From contig CAUYUJ010015843.1 in NCBI GenBank assembly GCA_963575745.1, forward strand, positions 223,947-287,946: a stretch of 64,000 nt of DNA, written 5' to 3'. A model generated the notes under the pieces. It was not told where the DNA came from, searched no databases, and saw only the letters and a list, made by a program, of their open reading frames with translations. Source of the stretch: Prorocentrum cordatum (taxonomy: Eukaryota; Sar; Dinophyceae; Prorocentrales; Prorocentraceae). A program made the position numbers and the translations under genes. Below, piece after piece: positions 52,245 to 61,171 of this stretch (positions are counted from its first letter, which is position 1; each line of letters starts with the position of its first letter).

Positions 52245-52378
52245 GAAGCTTCCACGAGAAGCCCGACCCCGAGACCACAGGAACCGTCCACCGATCTCGG
52301 GTGTGGGAGCGTCGCGCTGCCCGTGGCAGAGCCACGGAAGCCCAAGAGACCCAGGGACACCCTGGAGGAAGGCCCCCT

Positions 52379-52430
52379 GGAGGAGGAGGAGGAGGAGGAG
52401 GAGGAGGAGGAGGAGGAGGAGGAGGAGGCC
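52379..52430 (+). repeat. (GGA)n microsatellite
   Basis: Pure GGA run of about 50 bases. Confidence 0.95.
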
Positions 52431-52640
52431 TCCTTTGGTGGGACCCTGATGAAGGGCCCCCGTACACTCACTCGCCGGGGAGCCTCGCCGAAGACGTGGA
52501 CCATCGGCGCCCCTGGATAGTTACGTGTGCTGGTCCTCCCTGGGCCATTCGCCCCCACCGTCGCCTCCGGCCTTCGCGGAGGAGCTGGTCATCCAAGATC
52601 CAAAAATATCATGAACACAAACCCAGACCCCCTCGCGTCG

Positions 52641-52806
52641 CGAAAAAAACACGACGGGAGGTTTTTCGCTATTTTTGGCCTCTGGGAACCCCTGCCGGGC
52701 CTCGGGACCGTCAAAAAATGATTCCGGATGAGAAACTGGTCCCGGGGAATGGTCGGGATTTCAGGGGTCGACGTAATGAACAAATCGTGGCGTCGGGGGT
52801 CTGGGA
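52641..52806 (+). repeat. Rep-H dispersed repeat, copy 3
   Basis: AAAAAAACACGACGGGAGGT, TTTCGCTATTTTTGGCC, GCCGGGCCTCGGGACCGTCA, CCCGGGGAATGGTCGGGA. It lies 560 bases after copy 2 in the same orientation and directly before Rep-F. Confidence 0.85.
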
Positions 52807-52815
52807 CCTTGTGGC

Positions 52816-52936
52816 GGTCCGCGCGGATATCTTGGATCTGTGCTGGGACACCCTGGCGGCGCCTCCGGCGCCGCCACTCGCGCTCCGCGCGCCAGGGAGG
52901 GGGCTCCAGCTCAGACCCAAGAAATCCGCGCGGACC
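52816..52936. mobile_element. Rep-F short inverted-repeat element, copy 2
   Basis: The left GGTCCGCGCGGATATCTTGG plus ATCTGTGCTGG and the right CCAGCTCAGACCCAAGAAAT plus CCGCGCGGACC are inverted repeats over about 31 bases. The centre GGCGGCGCC, TCC, GGCGCCGCC makes a second perfect stem, so nearly the whole 121 bp folds as one hairpin. It lies 36 bases before the first recognised exon of the NAD(P)-binding protein gene, probably in an intron. Confidence 0.9.
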
Positions 52937-52971
52937 GACAACAGCGTATGTTTATTCAGTTTGTTGCTCAG

Positions 52972-53685
52972 GTCAGGATGGGCGCCGACATCGCGTGCGT
53001 GGCGCGCAGCGCGGGTGCGGCGGAGGAGCTGGAGGCCCTCGGCTGCCGCGTGGCGGGCGTCGGCGACCTCGCCGACGCCAGCTTCGCCAGCGAGGTCGTC
53101 GCCAGGGTGCAGCCGGTCACGCTCTTCACCGCGGTCGGGGGCAAGGATTCGGAGAAGGAAACGGTATCGACACCCGCTTGTCGTGGAAAGTAGGTATTTC
53201 TGCATACCCAGATCCCACTCTATTTCAAGCGCCTTGCTACTTCAAGGATCGATGTGTGTTGTTGCCTGTTGCTACTTTTTGGGGCGGCCCGAGCACAATC
53301 TACTTGATCCGCCTTCGTACTTCATGCTTATGTGTACTTCTTCCGACGTGCGGGTGCCGATACCGCTATCTCTGTTCGCGTTCGCCTGTTCGGGGCCTCG
53401 CCACGGATGGATTCGCCTCGAAGTTCTGGCCAGGACGCACCCCGGGAGGGGTCCGGGGAGTAGCGCTATCGGTACCTCGCGGTTTCCCCAGGACGCTGAC
53501 GGCGGCCGCGTGGACGGGGTGGCCAACATCAACCTCTTCCGCGCGGCGGCGGCCATGAAGCTGAAGCCGCACGTGGTGTTCGTCACCTCCTGGGGCTGCG
53601 GGGAGACCTACGAGTTCCTGGGCGAGGACACAACGACGAAGACGACGACGAGGACGATGACGACGACGACGACGACGACAACAAG

Positions 53686-53722
<37 letters not shown>

Positions 53723-53944
53723 ACGACGACGAAGACGCCGACGAGGACGAGGACGATGACGACGACGACGACGACGACGACGAAGCGTTGCTGGGCGAGG
53801 ACACGACGACGATGACGACGACGCGATGCTGGGCGAGGACACGCGCAAGATCTTGGGTCCAGCCCTGGCGGCGAAGACGGAGGCGGAGGAGTTCCTGCGG
53901 GGTACGGGCCTGAAGCACCTCATCGTGAGGCCCAGGGCCGGGGG
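52972..53944 (+). CDS. Atypical short-chain dehydrogenase/NmrA-like NAD(P)-binding protein, partial, three exons
   Basis: Exon A (52972-53163) gives VRMGADIACVARSAGAAEEL, LGCRVAGVGDLADASF and VTLFTAVGGKDSEKE. Exon B (53492-53626) gives DADGGRVDGVANINLFRAAA, KLKPHVVFVTSWGCG and YEFLGE. Exon C (53838 to about 53944) gives DTRKILGPALAAKTEAEEFL, GTGLKHLIVRP. The order strand-GDL, VDxxGxxNL, VxVTSxGCG, GPxLxxKTxAEExLR and (I/V)VRP is that of atypical NmrA/SDR proteins, which bind NAD(P) in a Rossmann fold and act as reductases or redox sensors. The dinucleotide-binding N-terminus (GxxGxxG) must lie upstream and was not found. The 3' end is unresolved. Acceptors before all three exons are AG followed by G. 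Exons A and B join in frame, as do B and C. No alternative function fits as well. Confidence 0.7.
53164..53491 (+). other. Intron 1 of the NAD(P)-binding protein gene, containing Rep-L copy 2
   Basis: GT at 53164 and AG at 53490-53491 (TTTCCCCAG before GAC), 328 bases, phase 0. Most of it (53187-53370) is the Rep-L repeat: CATACCCAGATCCCACTCTA, TTTCAAGCGCCTTGC, GGGGCGGCCCGAGCACAATC, TACTTCATGC. Insertion of Rep-L could have built or enlarged the intron. Confidence 0.65.
53627..53837 (+). other. Intron 2, GA-AG, made of (GAC)n and flanked by 14-bp direct repeats
   Basis: CTGGGCGAGGACAC stands at 53618-53631 and again at 53829-53842, with an extra copy at 53791-53804. Splitting each after GCGAG gives an intron that starts GAC, ends GAG and is followed by G. 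Removing these 211 bases (not a multiple of three) restores the frame YEFLGED-TRKILGP. The interior is almost entirely ACG/GAC repeats. Confidence 0.6.
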
Positions 53945-53989
53945 GCGGCATCGTCGACGACGGTGTCATCGTTCCGGAGGGATGCCAAA

Positions 53990-54400
53990 GGGGTGGTAGG
54001 AGGAGGCGGAGGAACGAGGAGGAGGAGGAGGCGGAGGAGGAGGAGGAGAAAGAGGAGGAGGAGAAGGAGGAGGAGGAGGAGGAGGAGTTGGGAGGAGGAG
54101 GAGGAGGAGGAGGAGGAGGAGGAGAAGGAGGAGGAGGAGGAGGAGAAGGAGGAGGAGGAGAAGTTGGAGGAGGAGGGGGAGGAGGAGGAGGGAGAGGAGG
54201 AGGAGGAGAGGAGGAGGAGGAGGAGAGGAGGAGGAGGAGGAGGAGGAGGAGGACAGGAGGAGGACAGGAGGAGGAGGACAGGAGGAGGACAGGAGGAGGA
54301 GGAGGAGCAGGAGGAGGAGCAGGAGGAGGAGGAGGAGGAGGAGGAGGAGGAGGAGGGGGAGGAGGCGAGTGGGAGGAGGAGCGCGAGGGTGAGCAGTAGG
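53990..54400 (+). repeat. (GGA)n/(GAG)n microsatellite
   Basis: Long purine tract with GAA and CAG interruptions. Any 3' exons of the preceding gene lie beyond it. Confidence 0.95.
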
Positions 54401-54659
54401 GGGAGGGCGTTCGAGGTTCGAGGGTCGAAGTTGTGGAGTCGTCGACGACGTCGTTTGGGAGGTTTGACCGCTTTTTCTGCAGGTCCTCGTCGCCACGGCT
54501 GGACGCAGCCTGAACGACTGGCCAAGGGGGACGACGTCTGGGGCCCGAAGCACCTCATCAGGAGGCCTTCGGCCTCATTCCCCCCAGGTTTGGGCCCCAG
54601 GGCCGGCAAAAAGAAATTCAGGATGAAGCACTGCATTCGGCAAGGCGCAGGACGTTGAT
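54401..54659 (+). other. No certain gene; TCGCCACGG word shared with intron 1
   Basis: TCGCCACGGCTGGACGCAGC near 54489 resembles TCGCCACGGATGGATTCGCC near 53398. A pyrimidine stretch ending TTTTTCTGCAG before G near 54481 could be an acceptor, but no conserved protein continues. Confidence 0.35.
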
Positions 54660-54800
54660 GGGGGTCCTGAGGGGATGCGGGGACGGTCTTGAAAGGCTCG
54701 TGGGAGGGTCCTGAGATGCTCTCATCAGAGGCTCATGAGAGGGTCTCGAGAGGCTCCTGAGGAGGGTCCTGACAAGCTAGATGCAGGCGCCTGAAAAGCT
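54660..54800 (+). repeat. About 22-bp degenerate tandem repeat
   Basis: GAGAGGGTC, GAGGCTCCTGA and GGGTCCTGA words recur six to seven times. Confidence 0.8.
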
Positions 54801-55039
54801 CCCGAGAGGGTCCCAGCATGGCCGCCCAAGAGGCATCCGACCCGATACGCAACAGGTGACGGCACCGCGGCGGCACCGCGCCAGCAGCCCGAATGCAGCC
54901 GCCAGGACCCCATAGTTTGGATATGTTCCCCATATCCTGCAATGGGCTTGTTGTTTTCAGCATGATGCATCCGCCTCCTGACTGTACCTCACTCGCCTTC
55001 CCCGTCTAAGACGCAGGCTTACACTTAACTATTCAGCTG

Positions 55040-55250
55040 CTCATGCATCAAGTAACTCACAATCAGACTCTCTCCAGACTCACTCACACGCAGGCCCTCT
55101 CACACTCAGACCTACTCAAAATCAGACCCACTCATGGTCAAGCTCATCCATACGAAGGTTCACACAGTCAGACCCACTGACACTCATACTCGCTCAGACT
55201 CAGACTCACTTACACTCGGACTTAAGCATACGCGGATTCACTCACATTCA
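55040..55250 (+). repeat. CTCACACTCAGAC-type degenerate repeat
   Basis: ACTCAC, CAGACCC and ACTCAGAC words about every 12-20 bases. Confidence 0.8.
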
Positions 55251-55257
55251 GTTGCAC

Positions 55258-55540
55258 GCTCCGTTAATGATTGCAGGCGTCACACTTGGGCATCCCAAGG
55301 AGGGGCCGCCTGGGGGAGTGACACTTGCCCGTTCAGACCGCCCTTGTTGGCACCTCGGACTCCTCTCGACTGAGGGCCCCTTAATCACCGCGATGCAGCA
55401 GGCATCGCACTTGGGCCTCCCAAGGTAGGGAGCCGCCACGAGGTATGCCACTGGCCCGTTCGCTCCCAGAGTGTGGTGACATCTCTGGTGTGGCACCTCG
55501 GGCCCCTCTCTGTTGAGAGTCCCCTGATCAACGCCATGTA
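55258..55540 (-). repeat. Two tandem units of about 122-130 bp
   Basis: GCACTTGGGC or ACACTTGGGC plus CTCCCAAGG-like and GGCACCTCGG words occur twice in order. A partial third unit follows. Confidence 0.8.
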
Positions 55541-55559
55541 ACAGGTATCGACCCCTTCT

Positions 55560-55660
55560 CCCCTCCTCCCCGCTCCTCCTCCTCCGCCTCCTCCGCCTCC
55601 TCCTCTTTCTTCTCCTTTTCCTCCTCCTCCTCCTCCTCCTCCTCCTCCTCCACTCCTTGC
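55560..55660. repeat. (CTC)n microsatellite
   Basis: Pyrimidine CTC run. Confidence 0.9.
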
Positions 55661-55785
55661 CCTTAATTATGCATAGCTTCTCCCTGCCGCACCCCGAGGC
55701 AAGTTTGTAGGGCGGGCCAGGCGTTTCACCTGAGACTTCCTCGCCATTTATGACCCTGAAGCTCAAACATTGACAACATTTTCAC

Positions 55786-56373
55786 TGATGGAGGGCGGGT
55801 GGTTTGAAAAATGTGGCTCTCGCCTTGGCGCCGCGCACATTCGTTCCAAAAACTCACAAACTCTTCACGGATTGAGGGCGAGTGGATTTCAACATGTGGT
55901 TCTCGCTTCATCGCCGCGCACACTCGTCTTGAAAAGTTACCCGAATTTCGCGGATTGAGGCCGGTTCCTTTTCAGAGTGTGGTTCGCGATTTAGCGCCGC
56001 GCAGATTCACTGCAACATTTCACAAGAGCTTTACGGATTGACGGCAGGTGGTTTTCAAAATGTGGTTCTCGCGTTCGCGCCGCGCGCATTCATTGTAACA
56101 TGTTGTAAGAGTTTGATGGATTGAGGGTTGTTGGTTTTCAAAATGCGGTTGTCGCCTCAGCGCCGCGCACATTCGTTTCAAAATTTGCCAGATGTTCACG
56201 GATTGAGGGCGGGTGGAGTTCAAAATATGGTTCTCGTTTTAGCGCCGCGCGCATTCGTTTTGAAAATTTATCAGCATTTCGCGGATTGAGGCCGGTTTCT
56301 TTTCAAAGTGTGGTTCTCTCTTCAGCGCCGCGTGCACTCGTTTTTTTTCCATTGTGCAAGAGGTTCACGGATT
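55786..56373 (+). repeat. 83-bp satellite, about seven units
   Basis: GGATTGAG-type anchors at 55869, 55952, 56035, 56118, 56200, 56283 and 56369 (GGATTCC). Units share TTTTCAAAATGTGGTTCTCG and AGCGCCGCGCACATTCGTTT. Odd and even units differ in the GGGCGGGTGG versus GGCCGGTT variant, so a two-unit higher order may exist. Confidence 0.95.
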
Positions 56374-56680
56374 CCCATGATCAACGTACCAGACATGGTG
56401 TTTTGGAAGGGCTCAGGATTATGAGGGTGCAGCAGTCCCAGGAATAGCGTTCTGGCACCATTCAGAATCGCCAAGAAACAAATGTCAGGTTGATCCGTGG
56501 CGACGGAATATGGAATCCCGAGATCAATAATCTGGCATGTTTCAGGGTATTCAAACGGCTGTCTTCCAACGATGCAGTTCTTTCAGTGGAAATGAACCGT
56601 TGTAGGGGCCCATGAAGAGGCAGGTCGGAGGGAGGGTTTCTTCCAACATCTTTGATGATTCCTGGGTTTACTGGAACCTT
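56374..56680. other. No gene seen
   Basis: Unique, AT-richer DNA. No motif. Confidence 0.5.
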
Positions 56681-56990
56681 TTCCTCCTCCTCCTCCTCCC
56701 TCCTCCTCCTCCCCCTCCTCCTCCCCTCGCCTCCTCCGCTCCTCACCCCGCCCGAGGCCTGGGGGCCTGATGCCCGGCACGGAGCCGGCCTCCAAGAGGG
56801 GCGTCCTCATCAGGGGGCGCCCTGACGTTGGCGGCGCCATACGCCGGCAGGACCACGGGGGTCCTCCCTGGGAGCGCCGCAGCAGGAAAGTAAAGGATCG
56901 GGAGGGGGAGGGGGGGGAGAGGGGGAGGGTGAAGGGGGGGGGGGGGGTGGGGGAGGGGGGAGGGGGAGGGGACGGAGGTTGCGCCATCCC
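56681..56990. repeat. (CTC)n and G-rich tracts with unique middle
   Basis: CTC run at 56681-56740 and GGGGGAGG/GGGG runs at 56890-56970 on the same strand. The middle is GC-rich unique DNA. Confidence 0.8.
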
Positions 56991-57440
56991 GTCCGCCGCC
57001 CAGACGGCGTTTGCAGCCTACGCCGCGACGTAGGCGTTCTGCCTTCTCGACGTGGCGAAGAGCCTGGACGTGAGCACGCTGGAGGGGTTCCCGACGCGCT
57101 GCCCGCGGACCCCCCAAGCGTTCGCCCGAGCCGAGCAGGCGCTGCGAGCCTCCGGGGGGAGCGCCTGTCAGCCCATCGAGTGGGCCCACAGCCTCCAGGA
57201 GCCCCAGGCCAAGCTCCAATGTACGTGGACCAAGGCAGCTTCTAGGACAATTCGAAGGCGACTCCGCCCAGAGCTTCCCGAATATGGCCGGTTCACACTA
57301 CGGGAGCGCGGTGGCATTGGCGCAGGGGCGTTTCTTCAACCGCGAAATCCAGGAATTTCTTTGCAACATGACGACCACTTCGAGGTGAACCTCCTGTGCC
57401 CAGTCTGCCCCGCCGGCTCACGTTGCCAACGCCAATGACT
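56991..57440 (+). other. Protein-like stretches in two frames, not recognised
   Basis: One frame reads LLDVAKSLDVSTLEGFPTRC and QAFARAEQALRASGGSACQP, then EWAHSLQEPQAKLQ. A second, further on, reads QLLGQFEGDSAQSFPNMAGS, HYGSAVALAQGRFFNREIQE and FLCNMTTTSR. They are adjacent and could be exons of one gene or a frameshifted remnant. The simplest GTACGT donor with the next AG-G acceptor creates a stop, so no splice model is offered. Confidence 0.3.
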
Positions 57441-57689
57441 ACCAAGCAGTGGCGAAGCGTCCTGGCTCGTCTATGGGCCCACCAAAGAATTTGATGATAA
57501 TTGTTTGTGGTCTGCGCGCAAAGATCTTAGAACACTTCTGGTTGAGATTGCCTTGTTTTACTACGTCGGGTCTTTGTGATAAGAACATGTTGCTGAAGTT
57601 TTTAGAACAGTTTCGGGTTCAAAGAACATGTCGTGACAGGCTGAAAGGATGGCCTGGACGGTCGGTCCCTGCCAAAGACTAGACGGAGC

Positions 57690-58235
57690 GTTATACGGTG
57701 AGCCCCATCGACCCACACGGTTTCCATGCTAAGTCTTGCGAAGTGGGTGATTCCCGCACTGCCCGGCACGACCGCCTCCGCGACCGTTATGCAACCATGC
57801 ATAAAGATCTCACGGGTCATGCAGCATTCCAAGAACAACGCGTGCCAGCATGGGACCACTTCCATCCCCGTATTGGGGCCCTCCAGGAAGTGAAGCTGGA
57901 CATCCGGAGGCACGGCCCCAGCTGGCCGACCCACCGTCGCCGATTGGGCGGTGACCTGCGTACAGTGCACAGGCCCCACGCAGGCACGCCCGAGCAAGAC
58001 GAGATGGACTTGCAGCGGCCCACATGGTCGACCACAAACGCGACCGGTACCCGCCCCCCCGGGAGGGGCGGCCGCCCGAGCCGTGCGACGAAGCAGCGAG
58101 CCTCGTTCGGGGCTTCGGCGCTGGGTTCGAGGCTGCTTACTGGTCCGAGCTCCCGAGCCAGATGTGGCAGGACGTTCCACGCCCCCCCCCCCCCCCCACA
58201 GCCGAAGAAGAAGCAACGTTACAAGCAGAACTAAG
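57690..58235 (+). pseudogene. Reverse-transcriptase-type element, C-terminal fragment
   Basis: The frame reads SPIDPHGFHAKSCEVGDSRT, ARHDRLRDRYATMHKDLTGH and AAFQEQRVPAWDHFHPRIGA. The DPxGFHAxxC followed by RHDxLRD pattern is the Cys/His motif after the thumb in many reverse-transcriptase ORFs of eukaryotic elements, upstream of a nuclease-like domain. Here only about 60 residues match. The rest becomes Arg/Pro-rich and runs into a C run and Rep-F. No upstream palm domain was found, so the copy is a fragment. Confidence 0.5.
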
Positions 58236-58350
58236 CTCTGAGCGTTCCGCGCTGGGGCCCCCCGGCGGCGCCTCCAGCGCCACCCCTGGCGCTGTCCGCG
58301 CGCCAAAGAGGGGGGTCCACCGCAGATCCAAGAAATCCGCGCAGAGCGCG
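58234..58350. mobile_element. Rep-F short inverted-repeat element, copy 3
   Basis: The right side is well kept (GGGGTCCACCGCAGATCCAA, GAAATCCGCGCAGAGC). The left side is diverged (GCTCTGAGCG, GCGCTGGGGCCCC). The centre GGCGGCGCC, TCCA, GCGCC is present. Confidence 0.75.
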
Positions 58351-58379
58351 AAACATATATGTTTGTCCCGTTGCTACCT

Positions 58380-58710
58380 TCGTCTCAACAAGAGAGCTCA
58401 TGGGGAGGTGACGGCCTGCAACGCGCCGCCTCCATCCACAACCGCCACCAGCTCGACGGCCCCTGCAGCCGCCCCAGCATCATGGCAACAACAAACACCG
58501 CCAGCGCGACAACCACCACGACCACCAGTACCACGTCCACGACAGGCGCCGGCACGACAACAAGCACATCCACCGCCAGCACCGCGACCATGACCACCAC
58601 CATCACGACACCACCAACACTACAACCTCCACTACCACAGTGCCGTCGGCCACCACTCCGAGTACGACGACGATGACGAACGCCACGACCCCCACGACAG
58701 TTGCCACGAC
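58380..58710 (+). repeat. CCAC/ACGACC-rich repeat, Thr/Ser coding
   Basis: ACCACCACGACC and GACAACAAGCAC words give Thr/Ser-rich frames. No start, signal or domain. Confidence 0.6.
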
Positions 58711-59400
58711 CACCAGGATTTCCCCCACGACCGCTCCCAGCCGACGCTCCTCCCTTCCTCTTCGTCCGCTTCCCTGGTCGGGCCGCCCCTACCGCCGAGC
58801 TCCATTCCTCTTCCTCCTCTTCCTTCTCCTCCACCTCCTCCTTTTCCTCCTCCTCCTCCTCCTCTTCCTCCTCCTGCTGGTGGCTCGGTCTCAGCTTGTT
58901 CCACTTTAAGACCTGCTGCCGCCACTGCTTTGTTCTTCCCCCGCTGGTTATCTCGCGCATCTTTCGTCCCATTCTGGCGTCAAGCCTCGTGCCGCAGACC
59001 GAACCGAGACGAATTGAGTGGAATATGGGGAGGCCATGCCAAGAAGGGGGTGGAGATTTGAATTCGGAATGGCCATGTATCCCTCGGAGTTCATGGCCCC
59101 CTCTTCTGTCCTCAATACGTATCAGGTCCCCCACCCGTCTGCGCACATGTCTCTGGCCATGGTTGGCGAGCCTTCCTCTGATGCCCTCCCATTGGACGCC
59201 CCCGAAGGAGGGAAGGGGGAGAGGAAACTGGCTGGTGGTGGAGGGGGGTGGGGGTGACGTGGGGGAGGGGAAAGCATGAGGGACGTCCTCACCAGAGGAT
59301 CCGCCCGCAGGATCCAAGGCCGACCGCCCAGAAAGGGAGGAATAAGGAACAGATCAATCGAGGAATCGACCACTTAATGACTGGAGGAATGGAGGAACGG
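58711..59400. other. No gene recognised; (CTC)n at 58810-58870
   Basis: A short frame with balanced composition (59018-59230, RRGWRFEFGMAMYPSEFMAP) is noted but matches nothing known to me. Confidence 0.4.
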
Positions 59401-60060
59401 CGAAATGGAGGAATGAAGGAGGAGGAGGAGGAAAAGGAGGAGCAGGAGGAGGAAGAGGAGGAGGAGGAGGAGGAGGAGGAGGGGTAGAAACAGCAGGAGG
59501 AGGAGCAGGAGGAGCAGGAGGAGCACGAGGAGCACGAGGAGCACGAGGAGGAGGAGGAGGAGGAGGCGGAGGAGGAGGAGGAGGAGGAGGAGGAGGAGGA
59601 GGAGGACGAGGACGAGGAGGAGGAGAAGGAGGAAGAGGAGGAGGAGGAGGAGGAGGAAAACGTCCTCCCAACCCCTCTCGTCGAGGACCTGGCGCAGATG
59701 CTCGTGTGGCTGCCGCGGCGGGAGGAGACGAACGGCCTCGCCCTCACGGCGCTCGACCTGGACACCACGAGGGGGAACGGGCCAGAGAGGGGAGGGAGGG
59801 GGGGGGGGAGGAAGGGGGGGAGGAGAAGGAGGAGGAGGAGGAGGAGGAGGAGGAGGAGGGCGAGGAGGAGGAGGAGGAGGAAGGGGAGGCGGAGGTTGCG
59901 GGAGGAAAAGGAGGAAGAGTAGGAGGAGGAGGAGGAGGAGGAGGAGGAGGAGGAAGAGGAGGACGAAGAGGAAGAGGAAGAGGAGGAGGAAGAGGAGGGT
60001 AAAGAGGAAGAGGTGGAGCAGGAGGAGGAGGAGGACGACGACGAGGGGGGTTGCGAAGAA
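59401..60060 (+). repeat. (GGA)n/(GAG)n microsatellite
   Basis: Purine tract with GCA and CGA interruptions, broken at about 59660-59790 by a GC-rich unique piece. Confidence 0.95.
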
Positions 60061-60250
60061 GGGTGGGATACGCCAGATGAGAAGGAGGGAAGAAGGAGTA
60101 AGAAGAGAAGCAGGAGGGAGGGGTTAGTATAAGGAGGAAATGGCATGAAGGGGCGACGAGACAGGAGGGAGGGGGGAGCAGAATCGACCCCCCACACCCA
60201 GCGAAGTTCGTGCTTGCCCCGAGCCTGGTTCCCTTTTCATCGAGCAACAA
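60061..60250. other. Purine-rich, possible third Rep-J copy
   Basis: GAGGGAGGGG and CCCCCCACACCCAGCGAAG words resemble the ends of Rep-J. Confidence 0.35.
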
Positions 60251-60410
60251 ACGACGACGACGAAGGAGAGAGAAAGGGAGAGGGGGGAGAGGGGAGAGGA
60301 GAAAGAGGAGGAGAAGGAAGAGGAGGTGGAGGAAGATGAGGGGGAGGAGGAAGAGGAGGAGGAGGCGGAAGAGGAGGAGGAGGAGGAGGAGGAAAGGGAG
60401 ATGTAGAAGA
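60251..60410 (+). repeat. (GA)n/(GGA)n microsatellite
   Basis: GAGAGG and GAGGAGG runs. Confidence 0.95.
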
Positions 60411-61019
60411 TCTGGTCTCGAAAACCTGGCAGGATCCGAGACACACTATACTTGGAGGGTCCTCGGGCAGGTAGGACAGTTTTGATGTTAGGGGTGTTGT
60501 CCACGCGTTGTACTCGACCTTTCCCTTCATACAGGCGTTTCTGTTTGCTGTGGCGACGGGGGGTAAACGAAACCATACTGAACCATCGTGGCACACGAGA
60601 AAGACGCAAACACGGGCCAGAGCTCATATGTTGCTAAGGGTTACGCCGCCCCGGAAGCTGTTGCACGGGACACGACTCTGTTTAAAAGATTGGACAGACT
60701 AGCCGTCATCGCAGTGTTGGCCGTTGCCTTGAACAGACGTGGGCACTCTTGAATTGCATCCTGTTTATCCAAGGTCATCATTGAAACTGCTTGTGTGGCC
60801 ATCATGCCGACAACAACTACAATAATGGTAACGCGAACGATTGGAAGGATCAAGGCACGACGAATCGGATTCCTTCCCGTTCGAGGCAGACGGCCAACGC
60901 ACACACATGGAAAGGTGAGAAGGGGAACCCCCGTTCCACGCAGCGCCGCGCCTTCATTGCCAGGGTCATGCGGGCAACTAAAGCTGAAGTTGCAGTACCC
61001 CCCCCCCTTCCCCCCAAAG
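60411..61019. other. Unique, AT-richer DNA; no recognised gene
   Basis: Balanced base composition, but no frame of note until about 61020. A C run at 60998-61015 precedes the next protein-like stretch and could be part of an acceptor region. Confidence 0.4.
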
Positions 61020-61171
61020 ATTAGCCAGGCTCTTCCAGGAACCACTTGTTCCCACATACATCGACGCGGTCAAGGACTTCAAGGCAAATATCAATCGCGG
61101 GATTGACATTCCAGTTGTGTTGGCCAAAAGGCCGCCAACAAGGAGTGTAGGTATGCGCTGTCGGAACATAC

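Noticed and set aside
55786-56373. Possible CRISPR-like array
   Set aside because: Whole 83-bp units are repeated with drift. There is no short constant repeat with unique spacers, and the genome is eukaryotic.
57602-58306. A 234-codon minus-strand frame
   Set aside because: It is the shadow of the plus-strand reverse-transcriptase fragment, which carries the recognisable Cys/His motif.
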